Positions 13,801-28,800 of a DNA stretch of 64,000 bases are shown here, in pieces. Numbering within the stretch: position 1 is the stretch's first letter; each line of letters starts with the position of its first letter. The notes below the pieces were generated by a model. That model made no database searches. It saw only the letters and a program-made list of their open reading frames with translations, and was not told the origin of the DNA. The stretch comes from Icerya purchasi (lineage: Eukaryota > Arthropoda > Insecta > Hemiptera > Monophlebidae). Position numbers and translations under genes: made by a program. The stretch spans positions 310,448,734 through 310,512,733 of the forward strand of contig CM077115.1 in the NCBI GenBank assembly GCA_039619475.1. Direction: 5' to 3'.

Positions 13801-16800
13801 TTACGTTTTACATATAACTTATTTTCGGTCGCTCACTTTTCTTTATCATGCTCTCTTTCATATACATAAATATATATAATGCGATAATAATTTGAGGAAA
13901 AACATTTACTAATCTGAATCTGTATATATGTGTGTTGTTATTTCTGTGTTTACATCTCGGGATTTTTAAAATTATTTAATTTGCCTCCTGACAGTACGTG
14001 AAGAAAAAATGTTTTTACATTTCTAGAAATATCTGTATCGTAATTTTATTCGGGATCTTACCGATTAAAACGTTTGCACCTAAAGTAAAAATGAATTAGG
14101 ATGAAGTTAAATAAATATTATGTTACATTGATTTCATTAATTTTGTGATTAAATTTCGAGTGTTTATTTTCTTATTGTGTGAATGTTTCACTGAATATTA
14201 CTGTTCGTCTTTGAAAGGCCCACTGTTAAAATTAGTCTTTACATCATAAATATTAATTTTTATGTAAAAGTTATGTACAGATGCATATATTTTTTTACTG
14301 TTTATACAGTTTATATAGAGAAATGATATGAAATGCAAGGAATTTTTATTCTTATTTATATAGGAAACATTTATACTAGTTTTGATTTCGGTAGATTGGT
14401 ATTATAGTTATAGGCTAAATAGGTTTAAAACTGTTCACAATGTGACACTTTTTTGTTTATTATTTTCTTTGTTATTAGTGAATATTTGGTATTTTGAAAA
14501 TAAACAAAAGAATAATTTCTACGCCGGTAGTGATTTTTTAAAATTTAATTTATGATTAAAACGTTTATTTTTAACTTTATGCGTATGTATGTCTCTAACT
14601 TTAGTGCATGTTGACCTGCTGAGAGTCGAATCGAACGCTGCGTGTCAACTCTATCTCGACTCCAGAGTTGAGTAGTTATTTAGTTTTCTTTTTACTGTTA
14701 CGAATCCATTTTTAGAGTTGCAGTATAAACAGCTGGGGACTCTAGCATAACGTTGGAAATCTTAGATGATAGCGAATTCATTTTCACGTAATACTCCGAA
14801 CGCATAAACAGCAGAACATTCTTTAACACGGCGCTCATTTTATTTTGTGTACTTCTCACCCACCTATAGCGGAAAAAAAACATTCTACTGTTTTTAGGCA
14901 CTCTATCATGCTTGTTTTATTTATTTTGGTACGTTTGACGGTGTTGCGCGAAAATGAATATGTAGGCTTATATGTACTGCATGCTACTAATACGATAACA
15001 CAGACGTTTTACCAAACATTCTTGTTTTTATTTTTTTCCCCAGTAAACAACGCATCTGTACAGACACACACACACATATAATAATATGTTATTAACAAAG
15101 GATGTTCATTTTTTGAAATTCCGTACGTTTGAGCATTGGCCTTTTTTATTTTTCTTTCGTTGGTGTTTCGGTTTTTTCCTTTTTTTTGATTGTAGTTTCA
15201 CTTTTCTTCTTTTTCTTTCGTGTCAACTCTGCTGCAGACTCTACTACTGTTAGATTTGCTGCATTCGATTGTTTTTTCGGCTTAAGTTGGTCAGGTTTAG
15301 GAGCTACGAAATTGCGTTTTTTTGGATAAGTACATAAAGACGCAATATTAATTATCGTATAGGTTTGATCAGGGGCGGAGGTAAATCATTTGCTGGCGTA
15401 ATACGTTTCATTTTACATGTAAGTAAAATTTTTCTTCTTCAAGTCGAAAATTTTTTTGCAGCTAATCTCATTTTTTTAAAACTGGAAATGGTGATATTTT
15501 GTGATACCTATTATGAAAACAATACCGAATTAATAATGTAATAAAATTAAAATTTGAGAGGTGAAAATACGGAATCGCAACAATGTATCTGGTGATTGTT
15601 GATAAAAATCTTGAAATTTTGTTAACCACATTCGCCATTCGATTTTGCTTGCGTTCACGGCGACATTGAATTTTTTATGGCTGAATCGATTAATGATTTC
15701 TGAAAAATCTTCGTAACAATTAACGTTTAAGTGACCAAATTCTAATGGTAATTTCATCATTTTGTGATCTCTGAAATTCGGCATTCTACCGGGAAGTGCT
15801 ACAGCAAAATTGTCCGCAAAATTTTTAATAAATTCGACGACAAGAGTGATTGACTCTGCAGGCAACACTCGATCTACGTTTTGTTGCCTTACCACTTAGT
15901 TCATGCTTTCGCTTACAAAAGCCAGAGTTTTCATAATGCTGGATTGAATTTTTTTATAACGTTTAATTCTGATTTTGTAAATGAAGCAGAACATTTTTCT
16001 ACAAATGTACGCACCTTGAAATACATAAATAACTTGTAATTGGTTAGTATTACTTACGGCTCTTTTACTATATTTCTTTCGCCGGGCCTGATCATCATAC
16101 ACATTGATTTCATGGATTAATGTTGTCATTGAACCTGTAAATGACTTAAACCAAATCTTGATCTGCTTTTCGCATCTCTTGAAAGAATTGTACACTTTCA
16201 AGAACAGTTGTTTTAGGTATTAGTTTATTGCATTTTTTAGGACAACAAGAAGGAGAATTTTCTCCATACATCGATTTGAAATTTTCGGATTCATTTATAT
16301 TTTCAGGTGACTAATCTAATTCTACAATACTAAAATTAAACCTGTTCAAACCTGATGATTCTGCAATACGAAATTAAAGTTGTTTAAATCAACATCATCT
16401 TCCGACTTATCATGGTTTGTCAGTGTCAAGATTATAAATTTCATTTAAAACTTCTGTTCCTTTATTAAATTCATCAGTAGCACTCATTTTTATTTAAGTT
16501 CATTAACAGAAATTTAAAAAAAAATAAAATTACATAATTTAAATAACATCGGTGTTCGAAAATTACGAAAATATTTCGATAAACAAATGAAGTCGAAAAA
16601 ATAATGATAAGAATGCAACGTTACTGCCACAATAAATATTTGAATATTTTCGAAAACAGCAGTCGTAAGCGCGGAAGGAGCTGAGAGAGGGCCGTGTCTA
16701 CGCGTGGTAGAGCAGTATATTACGATAGTGTTACTCCATGCAAAGTTCAAACCCGTTTTTTCAAAAACTGCTTTTTGTATCACCAGCGAACGTCACATAT

Positions 16801-19800
16801 CTCCCTCTTTCTCTCATATATATACACATATATCTATATACCTATATATATATATATATATATATTAATTACAACGTAATTCTTAGGCTACCCCCCATTA
16901 GAAAAAATGTCCAATTTTATGTAACGTTTGTTATATTTTATAGGATTTTTGTGATTATGTTATTATATTCATATGGACCGATTTAGAATTACGTTGTAAA
17001 TTTTGATCATTTTATACAAAGTATAAAAGAGAAAGCAGAAATGTAAGCAACAAGGGTCAAGGGGCGGAGCCCCTTGCGTGGCTCGGAGGGTCGAGTTTAC
17101 AGTCATATATATAAATCACGGAGATTGGTTTCGTTCCAGACCGAATCGCTCCCAAGTTTATCCAGCCTGAAATAATTGGGTACCAGAGAAATCTGGGAAA
17201 GTAAAGGCAGCCGATCGAAAGAAACTGGTCTTCCTATTCTCATTAGTGCCGTGTTGCTTAGTGCACTGTAAACTTTAACTTCACAATCCCTGACGCCCTA
17301 CTAAGGGTATGGGACTCACTTTACTTACTTTTTATATATACATATGCGTATATGTATATAGTTAATTAAAATTATTAGACTAAACTAATTTTTTTAAAGT
17401 ACAGCATTTCTCTGTTCAATCCTTAGTTGTAGTCATTTCAAATTGGTTTAGTGCAAAAAGCAGTAAAATCACAGTTACTTTAGAACTTTTATTTAGTTTA
17501 AATTTTTTACAGGAAAAAAAGGGGCTCTAGTGTAAGTGAAATTGTTAAAATTTTTATAAAATAAAAAGAAATTTTGAAAAGAGTTACAAATTATGAAAAT
17601 TATATAACCTTTTGAAATCAATCTTTTTCCCGGTATTTTAAATATATACGTTAAACTCTATTGTACACATTTTCAACGATTAGAAAATGCAGAATCAGAG
17701 CTAATTTATTTTCTGAAATTGCTTGCTTTCGTGTGTTTTCTAATACTTTCCTCCTATCATATTCACTAATTCTTTAAAACATCAAAATGATGGTGCTTCC
17801 GAAAAAGCTGTCCACGTAATTATTTTTTTTTATAAAAACTCGATTCTTCATCATCAGTAATGTTTTTCTTTTTTCAATTAAAGCATTAGGTATTCCAAAG
17901 CAAATCTAAAATAACAATATATGAACTGTAAACTAATTCGTGCGTGTACTCCACACACAATGTACATAGTGTATGGATATTAAAGCTATTAACACAGTTT
18001 TTCGATTAATCAATTTTCAACTGAATCTCTGTTACTAACTGCAATCGGCACAGTGTCCCTCAATTTCAACATGTGTTTAATTTATTACTTTTAGATGTTT
18101 TATTTTATAATTCCTGGCATTAAATGGCAAATAAATCTGTTTTTCGTTAAATATTTTTTCTCTGTCTCTTTTTTTTTTTTTCTCGTTCTCTCGATGTTAG
18201 CTAGCTAGTTGTGTAAGTTTGTACATATACAAATGGTAATCGTACATCTCTTGATGATATATTTTATATCCTTTGATGTTTACCTATTTTTCAAGTGATA
18301 TTAGTTATTCGGTTGGGTGATGGTGATAAGTAGTTAGTCGTAATTAGAGCTCGACCGCGGATGTTTTTAATTGGGTCACAATACTATGTCATTTTCCACT
18401 ACCACAACATCAATAGGGCTTTAGAAATAAGCATTCAACGATCCAGCGGGTACATAGAGTCGTTCAAAAAATAGAATGCAATCTGGAAGAAAAGAAACGG
18501 GGGCTCCGGTATTCCCTGATATCAGCTAGGCTTTCGACAAAGTTTGACACAATTGACTAATGCGTAAAATTAGAATTTTCTTTCCAAACCAGCACTACAA
18601 GTTCGTTAGTTCATTTTTACAAGAAAGGTACTTCTAGATAAAAAAAGGCGATGAAGTATCCGATGTACATCCCGTATCTGCTGGGTTCCATAAGACGGTG
18701 CCTTAGGACCAATGCTTTATCTAATATATACAGCTGATCTCCCAGTACCCGATGAAAACTTAGTAGCCACTTTCGCAGATATTACAGTTATACTTTGTGG
18801 CAGCCATTTCCGTCCTACTAATGCTAGTAGAAACCTATAAAACTCGTTAAGGGCAGGGTACGGTTTTAGAGGCCAAATAAAGGCATATTTTCATGATTTT
18901 TTTTTGGAGATATTAATAATATTGGTTTATTTATTTCTTATACACGTTATAGTATAATATCTAAAGTATCTATGGAAAAATTTTCGATTAAAAATATCAA
19001 TAAAGAAGTCCGTGACAGCGAATCTCCGAAGGCGCCTCAAAAAAAAGTTGTTTTGCGGTGAATTTCATAACTCGTTACTGGATCATCGGAAACAAAAAAA
19101 TCGAAATGCGTTTGAAAGGTGATATGTTTCCCAAGGTAGTCAGAGGGAGTTTTTTTTTCGATTTTTTTATTTTTGGCAGCATGTGGAAGTGATAGACGCG
19201 ATTTTCGTTAAAAAATTTTCGTGAATTTGTTTTTTAAAATGGAAAAAAATTATAAGAAAAAAAAACTCCTTTTGATTACCTGTTGATTTATCTGTAGAAA
19301 TAGTGTTTAAAATTTCAAAAGGATTGGTCAAGTAGATTGTTCACGAACTTCAAAAATGACGTTTGCGAGAAAATCGATTTAAAGTTTTTTATACTCCAAC
19401 ATCCAAAATTAAGCATCAATAAAAGGGTATAATTTTTTATACTTACACAGAATCATCCATGCCAGCTCCGCACAGTGAAACACTGTCATTCAGGATGTCC
19501 AATGCATCTTTTTGCTCTTACGTTGGATTCTACTCTCTTTACTTGTACGTGCAGCTTGTTCGTCCGCTTTGGTTATTCGTAGTTCTTCAGATGTGCGCGC
19601 CCATTGGTGAGCACTTGGACCTGTAGAGATGCCCATTTCATTCAAAATGGACAACAAAGCAAAAGATCCTTCATTGAAAGTGCATGCTGCTACATTTGCT
19701 GCAATTTCAACAGCGTTTGTAGTACCGCTCACTGATTTTGGAAAGATTTTCCAAATAAGTTGATTGAAATTCTCGTTGTTATTCTGCGTGAAACCTCTAA

Positions 19801-22800
19801 GACACCGCTGAAAAGTGCATCCTTGCTGACATCTTCGTAAATTGGTTTTATTGCTTCTCTAACATCTCTAGGAAGAGCACTGTAGCTGTGTTTGAATGAA
19901 TCCAGAGTGTTTGCAACTGTCGCTTTTTGCCATTCGCACCAAGAATCCTCACCGCTCGGGCATTTGTTCGGATGTGGTTTCTCGTCTGTCGAGCAGTAGT
20001 AATAGTATGTCGCCCAAATCGCATTTTTCATTTTTTTTACACAATCGTGGTTGCGTCGGATGGCCAGTCCATAATATACGGTCAATTTGTCGATCATTTT
20101 TGCAGTGAGTTTACCTTTTCCAGAGAGACTTTTCCTTTTTTATTTTCTTTCCTGTTTTAGTTTCACTATCGACCACAGTTGTTTTTATTAGTTCACGTAA
20201 ACGAGTACCCATTCTTTTCTGCACATGTCCTATGCACTCTTTCTTATTTATCGTGTAATCTTCACCATACGGTTCAGCATTTATCACACCACTGTAGGTT
20301 TTCGAGTCGCCATCTCCTATATTTAATTCTTAAACATCACTCCAAAATATTCTAAGGAGCGTTTGAACATCTGTACGATGGCGTCTACTTCCATGTTGCC
20401 TGATGGACCAACACGATTTATTTTACAGTTTCCGCTATTGACGTGTTCTTCGTTCCATTCTTCGAATTCGACGGTATCTAGCTTATTTTCCCAAATTTTA
20501 CATTGGTGGCAGTAAGAACTCTTGACAAACACATCAAAAACCTTTCCCGAATAGTAACCGATCAAAGAAGCGACACCGAATATCAAAGTGAATTCCCACG
20601 TTTCTTCCATGTTCCGTCGCCTAATACTGTTAATTCGTTAGTATCTTGTACGTTATTCGATTTGCATGTTTCCTCTTTCTCTTCTTTTACAGCAGCAGCA
20701 AAAAATCTTTTCGCAACATTTTCTACAGCTGTATGTATCTTCTGTATATGCGTGTTATAGCTTGGTTTTGATACGAAAGACTCCGCTAAATCCATCAAAC
20801 CGCAAAACTTATCACATCCAGCTAAGCCTAGGCCTAACACCCGCATGGCGAAAGCAAAACGATGATTCACTTCATAATGCGATTGCCTTAACAACCCTTC
20901 TTTCACTCTTTCACTAGACGGAACATACCAAGGCTCTTTGCATTTTTCACATGACACTTTGATTTTGAAGGCTAAACCTTCCGTTTTGCATGCGCGAAAA
21001 GACATTTTCCCATCACAATTAACGCACTTCACTAATGTAGATAAAGTTCAAAATACTAAAAAGAAGTCTATAATTCTGTAATGTTCCTCTAAATCTTGTT
21101 CTACACTTCCTACAGTACTCAGTTTTATTTTTTTATACGATGCGCTGGACGCTTCCACATCGTCATTTTTGCGTTTTGGGAAATTTTTTTTTCTCGGTCG
21201 ACCCAAAATATCACCACCTTTCTGCCGATTTTGTCTTGTCACTTTTTTTGGCATTTTGCAAATAAATAAATAAATTTATCACGACACAACACAAACCGAG
21301 CGAAAATACAGCTACAAACGAATGAACACGAACAAAAATTAACGGAAAACTACGATAAAATTTTACCGTCTCTGTACACATCCGCTCGGCTGAAAGTGGG
21401 CCTGTAAACTGATTTACCGGAAATATACAATATATGCAAGGTCAGTTTACATACTTACAAAGACCCATAAAAGTAGAAAGTAATTAGGAGTTTACAAAGG
21501 GATTAAAGCAAATTCCAGGTAGGTGCGTCAAGCAGTTGTCAGGCAGGTATAAAAATCAGGCTAAACTTGCTGAAGGCCTTATTTCCAACCAAATGGGATG
21601 GTGATCCTTATGTCCTTATTTCTCTATATAAATCTATCACCCGCTCAAAATTTGACTACTGCTCATTTCTCTATGCTTGTGCCTCAAAGTCCCGACACTC
21701 GAAATTGAATATAATCCAAAACTCTTGTCTTCGTCCATCCTTCTAATATGTTTACTATATTTGCGCTCGCCAAATTTCTTCTGCAGACCCTAATTAGACA
21801 TGAATTCCACAGTAACCATGTTTACAGCTGGTTTGAAGAGGTCGGATGATGTCGGTGCCTCTTTTATCCTTCTAGATTTTGACGTTTCAGAATATTTTCG
21901 TCTGCCTTCTTTCTGTTCTACATCCATAAATGTATTAATGACTATCCTACGTACACCATTATTTTCATTTCCTCCAATCATCTTTCCTCTAAATTCTTGA
22001 TTATATCTGACTCCATGATCACCCTTCAAGTCATTTGTTCGCCCCTACCTGATCATTCCTGTGATTTTATTCTCCGCATACGCTTGCTTATCCACATTCT
22101 TTATTCCCTCCATTCCATTCAAATTGATTTGCTGTGGGTGCATAGCTATTCGGGCATCTTTGGTAATGAAGCGGCGTACTTCTTTTCTCGGGTTTCTGCT
22201 TCTTCCCACTTCATTTTTAGAAAAACACCATCGTCTCATTTCCTCTCACTGTTGTAAAAGTTTTCATCTGAGGTTTTGGTCGATATTCACGTTTCTTCTT
22301 TTTCTAACAATTGTTCTTTTTATCAGTCTGTTCAACCTAGTCTTCTTGCCAATTCGTGGTTCTATTTGTTTCCTTCACTTCGTCATTCTGTTATTGTCTC
22401 CATTTCTTTAACCATTCTCTGCTGCCTTCCTCTCGTTTTCGTTTTTGTTTACGATGCTGATTATGTGTTCTTTAAGTGCTCATCTCTTTCTGCTGAACGT
22501 TCTGCTTTCTATTCCAGTTTTGCTGCGATTTGGTCTTCCTACTCCGTATTGCGTCTCTTATATCTTGTCTTTTTTCTCCACATATCGTGTCCATTATTTA
22601 TTCTTCTCTTCTAACATTATCTGACCGTATCAAGATATAATTACTTTTTTTCAGCCGGCATTTTTAGAAAATTTTGAAATACAGATTTAGCTTTTGATCA
22701 ACTTTTTGAATCAATTTGGGTTTTATTAGTTTGTTTACCTTCCGACGAAATTTCGGTGGACAAGAATTTAAGTAATAATAATAATAAAAAAAAAAAGAAT

Positions 22801-25800
22801 CAATCAATATTTATATAAATTTTAACATAACCCTCTGAGTAAAACCCTTTTAATGGCGGAGATCATTTTATTCCATTTTTTTCCCAAATCGCCTGTTATT
22901 CCGTCAATTTTTGTGAAATATTTTGAAATTTTAATTTTCTTAATCTACTTGATTAAGTGTAATACAGTATTGTTCAATAGTTAACACTGAAGCTTGATTT
23001 TTGTTTAATAAAAATAAAAATCATTTTAAAAATTACTTTCATGTATTAGGAGTGGAGATACTGATAATGGATTCGTACTGATTGTTGATCGTCGTAATGA
23101 TAAGTGGACTTCAGTGAGACATATACTTTTTAAGTTTGCAGTAAGTATAGTTTTTCTTGATTTGTATATTTTTTAACATAAGAAAGCATCGTTTGCTTGT
23201 AATCTGTTTTAATCTTTATGTAATTATATTATTCGTTTTAGTTGTGTGTTTTTCAAATAATCTATTGTTTTATGCATGTATCCTCGTGGATAATGCATCT
23301 TTGTCAATAGTATAACATAAAAAAAAAAAGAGAAAATTTTATGAAAAAGAAGGGAGGAACGCGTTGTCTGGACGAGAAATTTATGGGTTAAAGTGGCCAG
23401 TTCATTATTTCCTTTAATAGGCGTTTATGGAATTAATAATAATCGCACGCAAGAACGCATATTATTAATAGAAAAAAACTATTATTAATGTTAGTAACAA
23501 AGAGGAATGATATTAAAATTCAGCATAAAACTAGATGATAAAAGAATCTGTATGATACCTCAAACACTCAGGAATTATTTTAAATGAAACATCTTTCATA
23601 ATACGAGTAGTTGAATAATTTTACAAAACGACGAATAAACATCTGACATACTGAAAACCAAAAAATTATTCAATATATTTAGTCTCTGGAGAACTACATA
23701 TATGAAACATAAAATATAAAAGTACCTCATCTGTGTTATTGTTTAAAATATATTAGAATTTTTTTACTCCTTAAATAAACTGTGATGTTGATGTGATGGT
23801 TCTTTTGAAATTCTGAGTTTATAGAATTGACGTAAGAGAATTTAAAAATTATTCAATTTAATTCTTACGGTTCATTTTAAGTTTTAAATTAAATTGAATA
23901 AATTGGATTATGACATTTACGTTAATGCTACTTTATTTTGTGCATCTTTTCATATAGAGGTTTTATTTTTATGCCACACGTAAGATATTAAACTAGCATA
24001 ATGTATGCGCGTATAAAAATAACTTATGTATGTACGCGTAAATATAACTGATTAATACGCATGTCGATTTCGTTTCAATCGGTATTCCAAAATTATTTGT
24101 AATAGCTTATGGTGTATGTGCATAACGTTGATTACGGTCGTGTTTTTGATGTATTTATCAACGATGAAAATTTTCGAAAAAATTTCTGTGTGATCTACAT
24201 ATTTACATTTATGTATAAAAATTATTTGAGTGCCCGTCTATAATGCGTTTTTTATTTATTTTGGTTTTAAATTAAAATTTTTCTATCTGGCGAAATTTTT
24301 GGTACACGCGAGAACTTCAGTGTCCAGAACAACAGCTATTTAGTTCAAATTTCGATATTTAAATTCCTGCAAAACTGAAAAAGTCAGTCGATGGAATTCG
24401 GAAGTAAAAAACTACAACTTGTTTGATTAACATTTATTGTTTATTAGTAACGTTAAGATACTACTTGATTTCAGTTTAAATTTTTAGATTTTTACGATAT
24501 ACTTTTGTAAAGTTTTGCAATACTAATAACCAATCACCCGTTGCGTTTTAAATAGAAATAAGTATAAAGTAATTTTTTATATTTCAATAGATTTTTCTTA
24601 GGTTTTTTTTTTTTAATATTAATTTACACGAGGAAAGCGGTTTAGAAAAACTCATTTTACTTTTTCTTTTTTTTTTTTTTACACGCTGTACCACCGGTAT
24701 ACTATACCATAACCAGCGATGAGGGTATACAAAACATAATTTGTTGTTCGCTTCTTCTCCCCCATTGGGAATGAAGCTTTTATTACTTAAACCGTTACTT
24801 TAGTTTGAATATGAATGGTTTAAACTAGTTGCATAATATTAATATTAAAACGGTACTTCCATTTTTAAATAAAAATGTTTTTCATCCGTTAATTTTTATT
24901 TTTTTCTTCGACGAAACGGACAAATAATGTCAGTGTAAAATGAGTAATAAATATGTACGATATTATATTAGAAACTTTTTATGTCGAATAATAATTATAA
25001 ACACTTTTAAATTCGTTATCTTTTATGTTTATTACGTTATCGGTGTATACGCTGTTCCTGACGCCTTGTGTATCTTCTTTACATCGTGTCAAGGTCAGCA
25101 CGATGTGCGCGTCATATTAAACGCTTCAATACGGGCCATCTGTTGCTTTTATTTGCATGTTTAATTGATGGTTTTTTATTTTTACATTTTCTATTCATTG
25201 CTGATATCATCTGTACTATAAATATAAACAATGAGACACTGACGCGTGATAATGTAAATTTATCTATTCAGTTTGTACGGCATAAGGGCACGTATGAAAT
25301 GTTTGTTAAACATTTTAAATGGCATTAATCGAAAAATGAAAAATAAAAAAAATTTTCGTTAAAAATATTTCACGGAAAAGTTTACCTATTTCTGTATTAA
25401 TAACCAGTTTTTACGACTACAAATTGTATTTTTCGCTTTTATTAGAAATTATTTTTAGGTTACATTCCCAACGTGATTTAACAGATCGTTTTATCGTTAT
25501 TTTTAAGTAACAACGTGAAAAATTAAAAATATTTTCAACAATACGGAATATTAGTAATTTCGGAACCTAACTAATAAAAACAATGAACCAAAGTTCCGAT
25601 ATCCGTAAAATATTTACCTGTTTATAAACATAGTAGCGTATATTTATTTCTTAGTATTTTGCGGATATTGCCTAAAATGTACTTCTATTTCTAGCATTCC
25701 ATACGCTTCAATAATCATCTGTACATGATGCTTAATTTTGTGCTGGGTGCAAGTTTTTTTTTTTTTTTTTTTTTTAATGCTAAATATTTATCTGATCGAA

Positions 25801-28800
25801 TTTTGCTTCTAACCCATAAACATTTTTCTCAAAATTACCATTCTCAAATCTTTGGATCCCTTAACTCTTTACTCGGGCTATTGCGTACGTGAACATCTTT
25901 ATTTTATATTATATATTCCTGGCGATTTTTTGGGGTTTTTGGTTTGTTGTTTTGAACCATGTTATTAGGATTCCGTACATTACATGTGTACGAAATATTA
26001 AAAATGATGGAGGTTTTTATATTTTTTTAAATTATTTCTACTATTAGAAAATTGTTGGTCCTCAAAATGTTTTTTTTATGGAGTTACAAAAATGTAAAAA
26101 ATTTCTAATAAAATGAAGGAAATACACTCGTTTATCGCAGCTTGAACCTTGACGAATAAATTAATAAAAAATAAAACGTATATATGTGGTGACTTTTCAA
26201 ATTCAATTTTTTTTTACTATAGATTAATTTCAGTGGGGAAAAAAACCTTTTTTTCAAAATTTATATTCAGATTTTTTCAGTTATGGCAGTGAGAATAATA
26301 ATTATTGTTCGAGCGTAGTTCGCCGAGATATACTGTATACTTGATAAAGTCCTTTTTTCAACGTTTTTTACAGTGTTATTTTTTAAAATTACTAACAAAA
26401 AGGAAATGTATTATTATGCTTGATAACATTGTTTGCTATAGCCAGTTTTTTCTTTTGTAAATCGCAAATATCACGCTCTATTTATTATTTGCTAGCGTTT
26501 GTCGGAAAAGTGAAGTTAGCTTTTAACGCGGGTGTTATCACCAAATGCAAATTATGTATATATATATAAACTTGGCCATTTTGGCCTCGCAAGGGGCTGT
26601 GCCCCTCGACCCTTCTTGCTTTCATTTCTGTTTCTTTCTCTTCTATACTTTGTATAAAATGATCAAAATTTACAACGTAATTCTTACTGGCATCAACACA
26701 CACAAAAAATAACATAACCACAAAAATCCTATTCTAACATTTAACTTCTGTTATATAAAATTAAGACATTTTTTCGTTACATATTTCATTACATAAAATT
26801 TTGACATTTTTTAAATAACAATAACAAAAATCTTATAAAATATAACAAACGTTACATAAAATTGGGACATTTTTTTGGGACATTTAGCGTTACATAAAAT
26901 TGGGACATTTTTTCGAATGGGGGGTAGCCTAAGAATTACGTTGTAATTAATATATATAGCTTTGGCTTGCGGCTTCACCCGCACACTAATATCTATTTAA
27001 AACCTTTAAAATTTTTTCCCTTTTTTGGTATAGCGGACTCATTTCTACTAAAGATTTCTTTTCTTTGGTTATATCGTATTTCTTCAGTTTAGTTTTCCTT
27101 TTTTTTGTGCGGATTATTCATAAAATAATAAAAAAACAAATTTGAAGTACACGACATTAAACCATAATAGTTAGCGGGAATGTAAGATTTGTATGCATGG
27201 AAAGTCATGTTGGAGGATTCTTTAATAATTTCTTTGTAATTAAAATTCTAAACTATTTTAATGAGATATCTATTTTTTATAAAATACATTACTAATATAC
27301 GGCGCAGTTACTAAATTTCGCAGTAAAATTAAAAAAAAAAATTGAATAAATGTTAAAAGAATTAATTATAATATGACGTTTTTACGTTATTAATACTTAT
27401 GATTATTTAACAATTTGATATTGTATCTATGTTATATAGCTGTCCCCATCGGTTTGCACCGTCAATTTTTTCTATCAAAATGTTCATTAAAGTCGATTTA
27501 ACATAATTTTTGAAAGTCCGTCTACTTTGATTATTACTTTCCATTTTCTTGGTACCATTCGCTTATGTTATAAACTGCCCATCTACTTATTCATCCGCTT
27601 CCTTAAGCATTAAATGTAAATGTTAATTTTTTTTTGTTTCTTAATTAAAATTTTCTGTAAACAAAAATCAGAGTAATATTAACAAAAGATTAAGTTCATT
27701 TTTTTTTATTTTTACATATTTCCGTTTTTGTAACGTTTAAGTATGATGGCCACTTCTGCAGTTATGAATGATATGTAATATTTTGAAATTAAAAAGATGT
27801 TTAAAATTGAAGTAACATCCATGATTGTTTTTAATAAGAGCCAATAACATTCTGATAGAATTATAATATAATTTAGTTTCTGCTTAATGAAACTAATCCA
27901 CAATAACTCAAGGTGAAATACGTTTATAACATAGAAGTAACATGAGCCACTCATATATAGTTTATACAATAATGAAAGAATTTATACTGAAGGGCCGACC
28001 ATGCTATTAAACAGATCCCACCATACCGCAAAATGAATACAGTTGTTACATTGGAGTAGTATAGCCAATATTGCCTCATGGAGCTCGTAGGGGAATATTT
28101 TTCCTGCCACCCTGATTTCGTGAGTGGCTCCATTCACAGAAGGGGAGATTTAGATGTATCGTTTAAGTACCGATGCTTAATGGTGCATGGTACTCTAGAC
28201 CAGCGGTTCCCAAAGTGGGTTCCGCGAGAAAATCATTAAGGTTCCTTCCAACTAGAAAAACCGGGAAACCAAGAATAAGTCAGAAATTTTTCGTAAAACA
28301 GGGAAGAATTAATTTTTTTTTTTTTTGAAACTTAGAATTACATTTTACGTTGTAATTTCTACGATGGATTTTAAATCGAATTTATATTATTGTTATTAAA
28401 AATAAAATTTGAAAATAATGACATAATTTTCCAAAAAAAAGGACTGTTCGTTTCCAAAAACTATTACTTGTTCAGTTCAAATAAAATTGATACCGATCTG
28501 ACCTTTAAATTAATTGGTCATTCAGTTTTGTAATTATAAAAAAATTAAACAACGGATTTGTAACATGATAGGTTTTTTTTTGTCTAATTTAGTTAAATTT
28601 ACGAGAAGGGAAATGTGATTTTCTAATAGAGTTTGAATATTAAAGCAAGGCACTGTATATGTTCATTCATCTATGCGTGATTTTTATGTAAGTTTCGATT
28701 ATATGTAGTTACAGATTGATTTTTTTTAGTTTATCATAAATCTTGGGACTGCCAGTCTGTTTCAAAACAAAAATCTAAACTCTAACGCAGTTTCTGAAAA

